Shown: piece by piece, positions 45,097 through 53,859 of the stretch | How the letters are laid out: every line of letters starts with the position of its first letter | How positions within the stretch are numbered: position 1 is the stretch's first letter | From: Kibdelosporangium aridum | Lineage (GTDB): Bacteria; Actinomycetota; Actinomycetes; Mycobacteriales; Pseudonocardiaceae | DNA: 64,000 nucleotides | Reading direction: 5' to 3' | NCBI RefSeq assembly: GCF_900176515.1 | Contig: NZ_FWXV01000003.1 | Location: forward strand, 1 to 64,000 | Translations under genes and position numbers: made by a program | Notes under the pieces: generated by a model | What the model was told of the DNA's origin: nothing | The model's database searches: none | The model's input: the letters and a program-made list of their open reading frames with translations, nothing else

Positions 45097-45353
45097 GCTT
45101 TGACGCTAGCGGGCCCAGCCGGGACCGCTCCCCCAGCAGTACTACGTTCCGCAGACCGCCCTGCGGTCAGGCTCATGTGGTTGATCCGTCGTGCAGTGCC
45201 CGCGTGGCATTCAGCACGATCCCGCCGGGATCGGCGTCGCATTCCCCGCCGCCGGTTCCGCACCGTCCCAGGTGGACACTCGGCCGTCGCGTCAAGAGCC
45301 CGGCCCAACCGCTACGCAGCTATCCACGGCTGCATTGCTGCGCCTGCCGGGCT

Positions 45354-46238
45354 TCAGTCCCGTGCCTCGGCTGGCCAGTCCTGGGCGGCGTCCGTGCCCC
45401 AGCTGGTGAGCAGGCGCAGCGCTTCTTCCGACGCTGAGCCGGGTTCGGTGTGGTAAATGGACAGTGCCTGTTCCTGGTCGCCCGGCAGGGTGAAGGTCTC
45501 GTAGCGGACGGTCAACTCACCGACGAGCGGGTGCTGTAGCCGCATGCTGTCGTGGGTTTTCCGTTTGACGTCATGGGCTGCCCACATCCGGCGGAAGTCG
45601 TCGCTCTTCACCGACAGCTCCCCCACCAGTTCGGCGAGCAGCGGGTCGTTCGGGTGCTGGCCCGCGTCCAGCCTCAACTGGCCGACCACGTCGGCGGCCT
45701 TGGTCTCCCAGTCGGCGAACAAGTGCTGGGAATCTTGGTCGAGGAACACGATCCGGGCCCAGTTGCGGTCCTGCGGAGCGCGCGCCGCCCAGTCGCCGAA
45801 AAGTGCGGACGCCGTCCGGTTCCACGCGAGTATGTCGGTGCGGCGGCCCCACACGTAGGCGGGGACGTTCTCGATCGCCGACAGCATTTCCATGAGCGCG
45901 GGCCGGACCCGCTGACGCTGGGGAGGTGCGGGCCGCCTGCGCTGTACGGGTTGGGCGAGGTCTAGCAGGTGGGCGTGCTCTGTCTCGGAGAGTTTGAGTG
46001 CCTTGGCGATCGCGTCGAGCACCTCGCGGGACACGTTGCGGCCGTTGCCCTGTTCCAGACGGGTGTAGTACGCGACCGAGACCCCGGCCAGCTGGGCCAG
46101 TTCTTCACGCCGCAAGCCTGGCACACGGCGCCGCCGCCCGTACTCGGGCAGCCCGACGTCGGCCGGCTGCAGCCGGGCCCGGCGGCTGCGCAGGAACTCG
46201 CTCAGCTCCGCCCGCGGATCAAGCTGCTCGGTGCTCAT
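45354..46238 (-). CDS. XRE-family regulator with MmyB-like ligand domain
   Basis: The 294-aa protein has an HTH at residues about 15-80 (RVPGLRREELAQLAGVSVAYYTRLEQG) followed by the MmyB-like PAS-type domain (NVPAYVWGRRTDILAWNRTASALFGD, WAAHDVKRKTHDSMRLQHPLVGELTVRYE). Such regulators bind fatty-acid-like ligands and usually repress a divergent gene, here an MFS exporter. The ATG at 46238 was chosen since the HTH-linked N-terminus begins at MSTEQLD. Confidence 0.93.
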   Translation of the reverse strand: MSTEQLDPRAELSEFLRSRRARLQPADVGLPEYGRRRRVPGLRREELAQLAGVSVAYYTRLEQGNGRNVSREVLDAIAKALKLSETEHAHLLDLAQPVQRRRPAPPQRQRVRPALMEMLSAIENVPAYVWGRRTDILAWNRTASALFGDWAARAPQDRNWARIVFLDQDSQHLFADWETKAADVVGQLRLDAGQHPNDPLLAELVGELSVKSDDFRRMWAAHDVKRKTHDSMRLQHPLVGELTVRYETFTLPGDQEQALSIYHTEPGSASEEALRLLTSWGTDAAQDWPAEARD

Positions 46239-46414
46239 GCACCCAGTATCACGCTGAAAAGCCCTGTTCGCGGGGTGTGAGCCTAACCCTGCCAGTAGTA
46301 GGCACAAGGGACGTACGCGAAGCGGAGATCTGGGTAAGACCGCGCGGGCGACGCAGCCTGATGTCGTCAACATTCATAGCCGAGGCGGACCACGCCTCAC
46401 AAGGAGCATCTGGA

Positions 46415-47596
46415 ATGACCCACACGATCACCGCACCGGTCCGCGGCCAGACCCGGCTTCCGGCGATGGCCCTGTTCGGGCTTTTCCTCAGCGGGTTCAT
46501 CGGCATCCTCACCGAGTGCCTGCCCGCCGGTCTGCTCCCGGAAATCAGCAACACCCTCGGCACGAGCATCGCGGCCACCGGCCAGATCGTGACGATCTAC
46601 GCACTGGCCACCGCGGTGGCGGCGATCCCGCTGTCGCGGCTGACCTCGATGTGGCCGCGTAAGAACGTGCTGCAGGTCGCGCTGGGCATCGTCGCTGTCA
46701 CCAACGCACTCACCGCGGTGTCCACCAACTACACGCTCACCATGGTGCTCCGGTTCCTCGCAGGTGTCGGCACCGCGATGATCTGGCCCCACCTCGGCGG
46801 TTACGCCGCACGGCTTGCTCCTGCAGGGCGGCAGGGCCGGGCCATCGCCATCGCACTGGCCGGCACTCCGATCGCGCTGGCGTTGGGTGTCCCGGTGGGA
46901 ACCTGGATCGGCTCCTTCGGCGGGTGGGAGATCGCGTTCTACGCGTCCACCGCTCTGGTTCTGCTGAACATGCTGTGGGTCCAGGTCACGCTGCCGAACC
47001 TGCCCGGTCACTCCGTGGACGAACACAAGCTCTCACGAGTGCTGCTCATCCCCGGGCTGCGCACCATCTTGTTCGCGCTCACCGCGTACATGGTCGCGCA
47101 CAACATCGTCTACACCTACATCACCGATTTCCTCCGGCATGTGGGCATGAGCAGCCAGACCGGGTGGGTGCTGTTCGCCTTCGGTGTCACGTCCGTCCTC
47201 AGTGTCCTGGTCGTCGGCGCCCACATTGACCATCACCTGCGCAAGCTCATCGTGGCCAGCACGGTGGTGTTCGCGATCAGTGTGCTCGTCCTGGCCGTCT
47301 TGTCCGGGATACCTGCACTGGTCTACGTCGCTGTCGCAGCGTGGGGTCTGGCATTCGGCAGCTCCCCCAGCCTGTTCATCGGCGGTGCGATCAAGGCGAC
47401 GGGAGAGGCCGCGCACGTGGCCCAGTCGATCGTGATCACCTTCTTCTCCGCGTCCATCGCACTCGGCGGCTTCATCGGTGGCCTGCTGGTCGACGTGGAC
47501 ACCGCGTTGATCACGTGGGCGTCGTTGGCGCTGCTGATCGCCGCCGCCGTGGCCGTGATCGGCGGGAAGAAGCACGCCTTCCCACCGAGCGCGTGA
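46415..47596 (+). CDS. MFS transporter, drug:H+ antiporter-like
   Basis: A 393-aa major facilitator with about twelve helices. The N-terminal half carries GILTECLPAGLLPEIS, characteristic of the AraJ/sugar-efflux (DHA1) group, and the loop RLTSMWPRKNVLQV. The ATG at 46415 has AAGGAG 8 nt upstream. It is divergent from the XRE regulator; in the 176-nt gap, GCCTA-N13-TAGGC near 46286-46310 is a possible operator. The substrate is unknown; efflux of a small toxic compound is likely. Confidence 0.9.
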   Translation: MTHTITAPVRGQTRLPAMALFGLFLSGFIGILTECLPAGLLPEISNTLGTSIAATGQIVTIYALATAVAAIPLSRLTSMWPRKNVLQVALGIVAVTNALTAVSTNYTLTMVLRFLAGVGTAMIWPHLGGYAARLAPAGRQGRAIAIALAGTPIALALGVPVGTWIGSFGGWEIAFYASTALVLLNMLWVQVTLPNLPGHSVDEHKLSRVLLIPGLRTILFALTAYMVAHNIVYTYITDFLRHVGMSSQTGWVLFAFGVTSVLSVLVVGAHIDHHLRKLIVASTVVFAISVLVLAVLSGIPALVYVAVAAWGLAFGSSPSLFIGGAIKATGEAAHVAQSIVITFFSASIALGGFIGGLLVDVDTALITWASLALLIAAAVAVIGGKKHAFPPSA

Positions 47597-47636
47597 AAAA
47601 CTCTTGGTGCCACACCGAGAGAGAAAGGTTCACGAC

Positions 47637-48080
47637 GTGACCGACCTCGCCAAGTTCACCGACCTCATTCCGCTCGACGACGGCTTGTGCGTGATCAGCA
47701 CCCTGCGGGGTGACGGCAGCATCCAGTCGTCGGTGGTCAACGCGGGGGTGTTGAAGCACCCGCTGCGCGACGAACAGGTCGTCGGGTTCGTCGCCGTCGG
47801 CGCGACTCGCAAAGTGAAGAACCTCCGCGCCGATCCACGGGCCACGATCGTCGCCCGTGCGGGCTGGCGGTGGGCATGCGTCGAAGGCGACGTCGAGATC
47901 ATCGGCCCGGACGACCCACACCCGGACGTGGACAGTGAGGCGTTGCGGCTGCTGCTGCGGGAGATCTTCCACGCCGCGGGCGGCACCCACGAAGACCTCG
48001 ACACCTACGACCGAGTCATGCGCGAGGAACGACGAGCCGCCGTACTCATCACTCCTCGCCGCGTGTACGCCTCCTTCTGA
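47637..48080 (+). CDS. Pyridoxamine-5'-phosphate-oxidase-fold (PPOX) protein
   Basis: A 147-aa split beta-barrel flavoprotein-like protein, similar to actinobacterial F420- or FMN-binding PPOX enzymes. Motifs include GLCVISTLRGDGSIQSSVVNAGVL and ATRKVKNLRADPRATIVARAGWRWACVEGDVEI. The GTG at 47637 follows GAGAAAGG. It lies 40 nt after the MFS gene and is probably cotranscribed with it. The substrate is not predictable. Its 3' end overlaps the convergent LysR gene by 32 nt. Confidence 0.85.
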   Translation: MTDLAKFTDLIPLDDGLCVISTLRGDGSIQSSVVNAGVLKHPLRDEQVVGFVAVGATRKVKNLRADPRATIVARAGWRWACVEGDVEIIGPDDPHPDVDSEALRLLLREIFHAAGGTHEDLDTYDRVMREERRAAVLITPRRVYASF

Positions 48081-49008
48081 CCCAGGACGCCTGCGGCGGC
48101 AAACCCGAGCCCCGCGCACCGATGATGCTGTCGTGAAACGCAACAGCCGCAGGCGAAAGCGGCCGGTGCGGCACACGGACGACCGCGATCCGGCGTTCCG
48201 TCCGCGGCGCGACCAGCGGCCGATGATCCAAGCCGGCGAACTCGACCAAAGGCAAAACCAGCCCCGGTACAGCCGACACACCGAGGCCCGCGGCCACGAG
48301 TCCGGCCACGGCGCTGATGTTGCGGGCCTCGATGGCGTCCCGCGGCCGGGCGCCTGACTCGGCGAACGCGTGGTCGAGGTGCTGGCGGATGCTGGTGGTG
48401 CGGTCGAACGCGATGAAGGCCTCGGTCGCGAGGTCCGACCAGGTGATCTCGGCACTGGCGGAAAACCGGTGGCCGGGCGGGAACACGCAGCAGAACCGGT
48501 CGGTCGCGACCGGGGTGACCACCAGGTCGTCCACCGGTTCGGTGGTCGCGGACACCACGGTGACCGCGAAGTCGACCGTCCCGGCCCGTACCCGTTCCAG
48601 CACCTCGACAGCCAGCGCGTCCTCGATAGACACTTCGACCGACGCGTGTTGCCGCTGGTACGCCGACACTATGCCCGGCAACAGGATCGCGGCCAGCGAA
48701 GGCAGCGTGGCGACCCGGACCCGGCCGCGCCTGCCGTCGAGAAAACCGGCGAAGTGCCTGAGGTTCGCCTCGAACATGGCCACTGTGGACCGTGCGATCG
48801 CGACGAACTCACGTCCCTCGGCAGTCGGCTCAAGGCGCCGCGTGGTGCGCTCGAACAAGGCGACCCCGAGCCTGCGTTCGACCTCGAGCACGGTCCTCGA
48901 CAGCGAGGACTGAGCCTGCAGCATCGACTCCGCCGCGGCCGTGAAACTGCCCGCGTCGTGCACGGCGAGCACCACCCGCAGCTGCTGGACGGTCAGATCC
49001 ATGCGCAT
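48049..49008 (-). CDS. LysR-family regulator of the CitMHS-AtuA operon
   Basis: The 319-aa regulator has the N-terminal LysR HTH (LTVQQLRVVLAVHDAGSFTAAAESMLQAQSSLSRTVLEVERRLG) and an effector-binding domain. It starts with ATG at 49008 and is divergent from the transporter at 49093; the 84-nt gap contains TATCGAATGATGATGC-type AT-rich sequence, the likely shared promoter. It probably activates the transporter/AtuA operon in response to an organic acid. Confidence 0.92.
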   Translation of the reverse strand: MRMDLTVQQLRVVLAVHDAGSFTAAAESMLQAQSSLSRTVLEVERRLGVALFERTTRRLEPTAEGREFVAIARSTVAMFEANLRHFAGFLDGRRGRVRVATLPSLAAILLPGIVSAYQRQHASVEVSIEDALAVEVLERVRAGTVDFAVTVVSATTEPVDDLVVTPVATDRFCCVFPPGHRFSASAEITWSDLATEAFIAFDRTTSIRQHLDHAFAESGARPRDAIEARNISAVAGLVAAGLGVSAVPGLVLPLVEFAGLDHRPLVAPRTERRIAVVRVPHRPLSPAAVAFHDSIIGARGSGLPPQASWVRRRRTRGEE

Positions 49009-49092
49009 AGGACATCAATCTATCGAATGATGATGCTTGCATGCGATAGCCGCAGCGGACAAAGGTGATCACACGCTCGAAGGAGGTCACCG

Positions 49093-50376
49093 ATGCTCGC
49101 CGCGAGTGGTTTCATCACGATCGCGCTGTTCCTGGCGGCTGTGCTGTCCCGCAAGGTGTCCGTGCTCGTCGCGCTGACCGCGCTGCCGATCGTCGTCGCG
49201 GTGGTCACCGGCTTCGGCGGCCAGCTGGGCACCCTGATCGGCGGCGGCCTGGTCAAGGTCGCGCCGGTGGCGATCATGATCACGTTCGCGGTGCTCTACT
49301 TCAGCCTGATGATCGACGTGGGCCTGTTCGACCCGGCGGTCGCACGGGTGCTGCGCTGGGCGAAGGGTGATCCGCTGAAGATCACGGTCGGCACGGCGGT
49401 GCTGACCCTCCTGGTGGCCCTGGACGGCGACGGGGCGTCGACGTTCCTGATCACCGTGTCCGCCTTGCTGCCGATCTACCAGCGGCTCGGCATGCGCAGA
49501 CTGGTGCTGGCAGGAGTGATCGCCCTCGGCGCCGGGGTGATGAACATGATCCCCTGGGGCGGGCCGACCGCACGGGCGATGGCGGCGCTGCACCTGTCCG
49601 CCGGCGACGTGTTCCTGCCAGTGATCCCAGCACTGGTCGCCGGAATCATCTGGGTCCTGCTGGCCGCGTTCCTCATCGGCCGCTCGGAACGCAAGCGGCT
49701 CGGCGTGATCGAACTCGACGACGTCGTGCCGAAGCCCGAGCCGCGTGCGGGCTGGGACCGATTCCGGTTCTGGTTCAACGTCGTACTGACTCTCGCGCTC
49801 GTCGGAGTGCTGCTGGCGCAACTGTTCCCGCTCGAAGTCGTGTTCGTGGTCGCGTTCATCGTCGCGGTGATCGTGAACCGGCCGTCGTGGGCCGCGCAGC
49901 AGGAGTTGTTCGCCAAGCACGGCAGCAACGTCGTCCTGGTCACCACGATGATCTTCGCGGCCGGCGTGTTCACCGGGATCCTCGGCGGCACAGGCATGAT
50001 CGGCGCGATGGCCCGCTGGCTGGTCGGCGTCATCCCGGACGGCGCGGGCGGCGCGCTGCCACTGATCGTGGCGATCACCAGCATGCCGCTGTCGCTGGTG
50101 TTCACGCCGGACGCGTACTACTTCGGCGTGCTGCCGGTGATCGCGGAGACGTCCGCGGCGTTTGGCGGCGATGCGGCCGAAGTCGGCCGGGCGGCCATCC
50201 TCGGCCAGATGACCACGGGCTTCCCGCTGAGCCCACTGACCGCGTCCACGTTCATCCTGCTGGGTATGAGCGGCGTAGACCTGGGCGCGCACCAGCGGTT
50301 CATCTTCAAGTGGGCGTTCGGCACGACAGTGGTGATGACCGTGGTCGCACTGCTCACCGGCGCCATCTCGGTGTAG
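49093..50376 (+). CDS. CitMHS-family citrate/organic acid transporter
   Basis: A 427-aa inner-membrane symporter with about twelve helices. Matches to the CitMHS family include LDGDGASTFLITVSALLPIY, NMIPWGGPTARAMAAL and the C-terminal LVFTPDAYYFGVLPVIAETSAAFG. These carriers take up metal-complexed citrate with protons. ATG 49093 has GGAGGT upstream. It is the first gene of a three-gene operon with the AtuA pair. The actual substrate may be another polycarboxylate, given the partner enzymes. Confidence 0.92.
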   Translation: MLAASGFITIALFLAAVLSRKVSVLVALTALPIVVAVVTGFGGQLGTLIGGGLVKVAPVAIMITFAVLYFSLMIDVGLFDPAVARVLRWAKGDPLKITVGTAVLTLLVALDGDGASTFLITVSALLPIYQRLGMRRLVLAGVIALGAGVMNMIPWGGPTARAMAALHLSAGDVFLPVIPALVAGIIWVLLAAFLIGRSERKRLGVIELDDVVPKPEPRAGWDRFRFWFNVVLTLALVGVLLAQLFPLEVVFVVAFIVAVIVNRPSWAAQQELFAKHGSNVVLVTTMIFAAGVFTGILGGTGMIGAMARWLVGVIPDGAGGALPLIVAITSMPLSLVFTPDAYYFGVLPVIAETSAAFGGDAAEVGRAAILGQMTTGFPLSPLTASTFILLGMSGVDLGAHQRFIFKWAFGTTVVMTVVALLTGAISV

Positions 50377-50384
50377 GAGAAACG

Positions 50385-51656
50385 TTGCACACCACCAGGA
50401 TCGGCTGTGGCGCGGGGTTCGCGGGCGACCGGATCGAGCCCGCGGAGGACTTGCTCCGGCGCGGCGCGCTCGCGGACCTCGTCCTGGAATGCCTTGGCGA
50501 ACGAACGGTCGCGCTGGCACAGCGGCACAAGCTGAGCGATCCCGCGCACGGTTACGAGAAGCGCCTTCCAGCCCGGTTCAACCGGTTGCTGCCGCTGGCC
50601 ATCGCGAACGGCGTACGAGTGATCACCAATATGGGAGCGGCCAATCCGCTCGCGGCCGGGCGCGTGACCCGGGAACTGCTGGACTCGCTTGGACTTGGCG
50701 GCCGGGTCGCGGTGGTCACCGGCGATGACGTACTCGCCGACCTCGATTTGAACACTGTGGCATGGGAGACCGGCAGACCGTTGCGCAATCACGGCGAGAT
50801 CGTGTCGGCGAACGCCTACCTCGGCGCGGACGCGTTGTTGCCCGCCCTGGACGCGGACGTGGTGATCACGGGCCGGGTGGCCGACCCGTCGCTTTTCCTG
50901 GCACCGCTGGCACATCGGCTCGGCTGGGACTTGCTGGACGTGCCGATGGCGGCGGCAGGCACGCTGGTCGGGCACCTGCTGGAATGCGCGGGCCAGCTGA
51001 CCGGCGGCTACTTCGCCGATCCTGGCTGGCAGGACGTGCCGGACCTGGCCAACCTAGGTTTCCCGTACGCCGACGTGACATCCGACGGCACTGCCGTTCT
51101 GGGCAAGCTCCCCGGCACCGGCGGCCAGTTGTCCAAGGCGACCGTGCGGGAGCAGTTGCTGTACGAGATCACCGACCCGGCCGCCTACCTGACGCCGGAC
51201 GTGACGCTGGACGTCCGGAACGTACGGGTCACCGGCGACATGCGGGTTTCCGGCGCCCAAGGCGCGCCACGCCCAGACTCGCTGAAAGTGAGCGTCGGCT
51301 ACCGTGCGGGGTCCAAAGTGGAAGCTGAAATCTCTTATGTGGGCCCGAATGCCGCACGGCGTGGCGCATTGGCCGCCGAGGTGGTCAGCACTCGGCTGGC
51401 TGGCGTGCCGCTGCGGGCGGAGGTGCTCGGCGGAGAGACCGACTGCCGGCTTCGGGTCGCGGCGATCAGCCATGACCAAGCTGTGCTCGACCGCGTCGGC
51501 GATGAGGTCGAGTCCTTGTACACCAACGGTCCTGCCGGTGGCGGCGGCGTTCGGGTGCACGTCACTGAAGTGATCGGGATCGTGTCGACTCTCGTGCCCC
51601 GATCAGCAGTCCGGCCCGCGGTCACGTTCTTGGAGGCACCCGATGCTGCTGCATGA
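50385..51656 (+). CDS. AtuA/DUF1446-family protein, main domain
   Basis: A 423-aa protein of the acyclic terpene utilisation AtuA family (DUF1446): GCGAGFAGDRIEPAEDLLRRG at the N-terminus, NMGAANP, VVTGDDV, ITGRVADPSLFLAPL and GTGGQLSKATV. The biochemical role is not established; Pseudomonas AtuA is needed for citronellol/geraniol catabolism. The start is TTG at 50385 with GGAG 5 nt upstream; no better start exists. It overlaps the next gene by 14 nt. Confidence 0.88.
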   Translation: MHTTRIGCGAGFAGDRIEPAEDLLRRGALADLVLECLGERTVALAQRHKLSDPAHGYEKRLPARFNRLLPLAIANGVRVITNMGAANPLAAGRVTRELLDSLGLGGRVAVVTGDDVLADLDLNTVAWETGRPLRNHGEIVSANAYLGADALLPALDADVVITGRVADPSLFLAPLAHRLGWDLLDVPMAAAGTLVGHLLECAGQLTGGYFADPGWQDVPDLANLGFPYADVTSDGTAVLGKLPGTGGQLSKATVREQLLYEITDPAAYLTPDVTLDVRNVRVTGDMRVSGAQGAPRPDSLKVSVGYRAGSKVEAEISYVGPNAARRGALAAEVVSTRLAGVPLRAEVLGGETDCRLRVAAISHDQAVLDRVGDEVESLYTNGPAGGGGVRVHVTEVIGIVSTLVPRSAVRPAVTFLEAPDAAA

Positions 51657-51945
51657 ACTCGCCCACTGCCGAGCCGGAGACAAAGGCAACGTGGCCACAC
51701 TGTCGGTGTTTCCCCGCAACGACAACGACTATCCCGTTCTGGCACGCATCCTGACGGTCCAACGAGTGCGCGACCACCTGGCGGAGTTCATCGCAGGCGA
51801 CGTGATCCGGCATGAGCTGCCCAACCTGTGCGCGCTGCACTTCGTCTGCCACCAAGTGATCGACGGTGGCGTGACCACGTCACTCGCCGTGGACACCCAC
51901 GGCAAGTCGCTCAGCTCCCGGCTGCTCGCCATGGAGGTCCGGTGA
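51643..51945 (+). CDS. AtuA C-terminal-like small subunit
   Basis: A 100-aa protein matching the ferredoxin-like C-terminal domain found fused to AtuA in other bacteria (HELAHCRAGDKGNVATLSVFPRN, ALHFVCHQVIDGGV). Here it is a separate, overlapping gene. It probably associates with the 423-aa protein. The operon ends at a hairpin terminator. Confidence 0.85.
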   Translation: MLLHELAHCRAGDKGNVATLSVFPRNDNDYPVLARILTVQRVRDHLAEFIAGDVIRHELPNLCALHFVCHQVIDGGVTTSLAVDTHGKSLSSRLLAMEVR

Positions 51946-51977
51946 GCAGCAGGCGCGTGGCGACAATTCGCCGCTTC

Positions 51978-52007
51978 GGCCGGGCGTGCGCGGGGTCACG
52001 CCCGGCC
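51978..52007. terminator. Bidirectional hairpin terminator
   Basis: An 11-bp GC stem (GGCCGGGCGTG with its complement) and an 8-nt loop lie between the convergent AtuA C-terminal and ferredoxin genes. Confidence 0.8.
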
Positions 52008-52017
52008 GGGCAAAGAG

Positions 52018-52248
52018 TCAGTCGAGGGGTGCGACGAGCTCGTTGCCTGCATTGCTGAACACCTTGATCGCCTCGACCGGGCACGCCTCGGCCGCGTCGA
52101 CCACATCGTCGTCATGGTCGACGACGTCGGCCAACGGATGCGAACCGTCGCCTTCGAGGTCGAAGTGGCGCGGCGCGATGCCGGCACATATCCCCGAGGA
52201 GATGCACAGGTGCCGTTGCACCTCGATCCGCCACTGCGTGTCGCTCAC
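52018..52248 (-). CDS. [3Fe-4S] ferredoxin, P450 redox partner
   Basis: A 76-aa ferredoxin with cluster cysteines Cys15, Cys21 and Cys56 (CISSGIC ... EACPVEA); Ala at the usual fourth position (CAGIAP) indicates a [3Fe-4S] cluster. It starts with GTG overlapping the P450 stop by 4 nt, so it is made in step with that P450 and would deliver electrons to it. It could also serve the other two P450s in the window. Confidence 0.95.
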   Translation of the reverse strand: MSDTQWRIEVQRHLCISSGICAGIAPRHFDLEGDGSHPLADVVDHDDDVVDAAEACPVEAIKVFSNAGNELVAPLD

Positions 52249-53474
52249 TCACATACCTCCGACCACGTGACCGGCAGCTCATTGAGGCCACGCACCAGAC
52301 GACCGTGCCGCCACGGCAGATCCTTCGGGTCCACGGCAAGCGACAGGTCCGGGAACCGCCTGATCAACGTGGACAGCTCGACCTGGAACTCCATCCTCGC
52401 CAGCTGCGCACCAAGGCAGTGGTGCACGCCGTGACCGAACGAGATGTGCCTGGCGGACTCCCGGTCGATCCTCATTTCAAGCGGGTCATCGAACCGCCGC
52501 GGATCCCGGTTGGCCGCGTCCAGGTCGACGAACACGCCTTCGCCCGCGCGGATCGTCGTGTTGCCCAACTCGATGTCCTCTTTGGCGATCCGGATGAACC
52601 CGTCACTCGACGCGAGCGGCGTGAACCGCAGCAACTCCTCGACGGCGTTGTTCACCAGGTCCGGGTTGGCCCGCAGTTTGGCCAGCTCGTCCGGGTGGGT
52701 CAGCAGGTTGTAGATGACGTTGCCGAACTGGTACGACGTGGACTCGTGGCCGGTGATCAACAGCATCACGGCCAGCTGAACGATCTCGTCGTGGTCAAGC
52801 CGGTCGTTGTCCTCCCTGGCCTGCATCATCGCGGTGAGCAGGTCATCCCTCGGGTCGTCCCGGCGCTTTTCGAGCAGAGCGGACATGTAGTCGTACAGGC
52901 TCTGCAGGCCCGCCCTCGCCTCCTCCGGCGTCAAGGCGGTGAGCGCCACCGACGCGTCAGTCCACTCCCGCAACTTCGCGCGGTCCTCGTAAGGAACGCC
53001 GAGCATCTCGCAGTTCACCGTCATCGGCAGCGGCCACGAGAGGCCCTCCATCAGGTCACCGGGAGCACCCTTGGCGATCATCTCGTCGAGCAGGGTGTCC
53101 ACGATTTGTTGTGCGCGCGGCCTCAGCATCTCGACACGCCTGGTCGTGAACGCCTTCAGGACGAGCTTGCGAAGCCGGGTGTGGTCCGGCGGATCCATGT
53201 CGAGAATCGAGTGGTCCTCCCGGATCCACGGATCCGACCGCGGCACGTCCTTGCCGATCGCGGCCGACCGGCTGAACCGGAGGTCCGCCAGCACAACCTT
53301 GACGTCCTCATACCGGCGCGCAACCCACGCCTCACCCCCGTACGCCAGACGAACCCGCACCAACGGCTCATCGTCCGCGAGCCCATCCCGGACAGATGAC
53401 GGAACGAGCGCGACGTAGTCATCGGGACCGGCACCCTCGAACGGGTAGTTGATCGGGTTTTCTGTGGTGGTCAT
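52245..53474 (-). CDS. Cytochrome P450 with coupled ferredoxin
   Basis: A 409-aa P450 with the I-helix LLITGHESTSYQ, ExxR as EELLRF, and the heme loop FGHGVHHCLG (ligand Cys353). ILDMDPPDHTRLRKLVLKAF is the typical C-helix region. The GESTS-type I-helix and the adjacent ferredoxin resemble secondary-metabolite P450s of the CYP107 type, but the family number cannot be set without alignment. The substrate is unknown. The upstream 385 nt hold its promoter. Confidence 0.95.
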   Translation of the reverse strand: MTTTENPINYPFEGAGPDDYVALVPSSVRDGLADDEPLVRVRLAYGGEAWVARRYEDVKVVLADLRFSRSAAIGKDVPRSDPWIREDHSILDMDPPDHTRLRKLVLKAFTTRRVEMLRPRAQQIVDTLLDEMIAKGAPGDLMEGLSWPLPMTVNCEMLGVPYEDRAKLREWTDASVALTALTPEEARAGLQSLYDYMSALLEKRRDDPRDDLLTAMMQAREDNDRLDHDEIVQLAVMLLITGHESTSYQFGNVIYNLLTHPDELAKLRANPDLVNNAVEELLRFTPLASSDGFIRIAKEDIELGNTTIRAGEGVFVDLDAANRDPRRFDDPLEMRIDRESARHISFGHGVHHCLGAQLARMEFQVELSTLIRRFPDLSLAVDPKDLPWRHGRLVRGLNELPVTWSEVCE

Positions 53475-53859
53475 CGACCAGCCGCCTTCGAAGTTGTAAG
53501 TGCCTGTTTGCGACAGTGTCGCCCTGGCATGCGGGTGTTCGAGTGTCCGCGTTCGACCGTTCGCGGGTCCGCGGTGGCAGCACAGCTGCTAGCGAGAGCC
53601 GCTGTGCTAATGCAGATCGTCGGGGTCGGCGGATATACCAAACCCGATAAGGCGCGCGTTCACCCTTGCCGATTCCCTGGGCGCGAACGGCTATTCGGCT
53701 GGCGTTCAAGCTTCGCAGGGCACGGGCGAGCCACGCATTTTTCACACACCTGAACTCATCGGATGTAATCGTCTACATTTCTTCTCATCCACCCTTGACT
53801 GACCCCAATCCGGTCGGTTTGATCGGATGTCTGATGGGTGACCCGGGAGGGCAGAGGTC
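53475..53859. other. 385-nt divergent intergenic region
   Basis: No gene is supported. The direct repeat ATCGGATGT occurs at 53758-53766 and 53822-53830, and ATGTA-N6-TACAT (53763-53778) is an operator-like dyad about 80-100 nt before the GH29-like start. Promoters for the P450 (minus) and glycosidase (plus) must lie here, but none can be placed confidently. Confidence 0.4.

Noticed and set aside
49087..50520. 477-codon minus-strand frame opposite the CitMHS gene
   Set aside because: Extremely rich in Arg, Asp, His and Gln without motifs; the plus strand encodes an obvious transporter.
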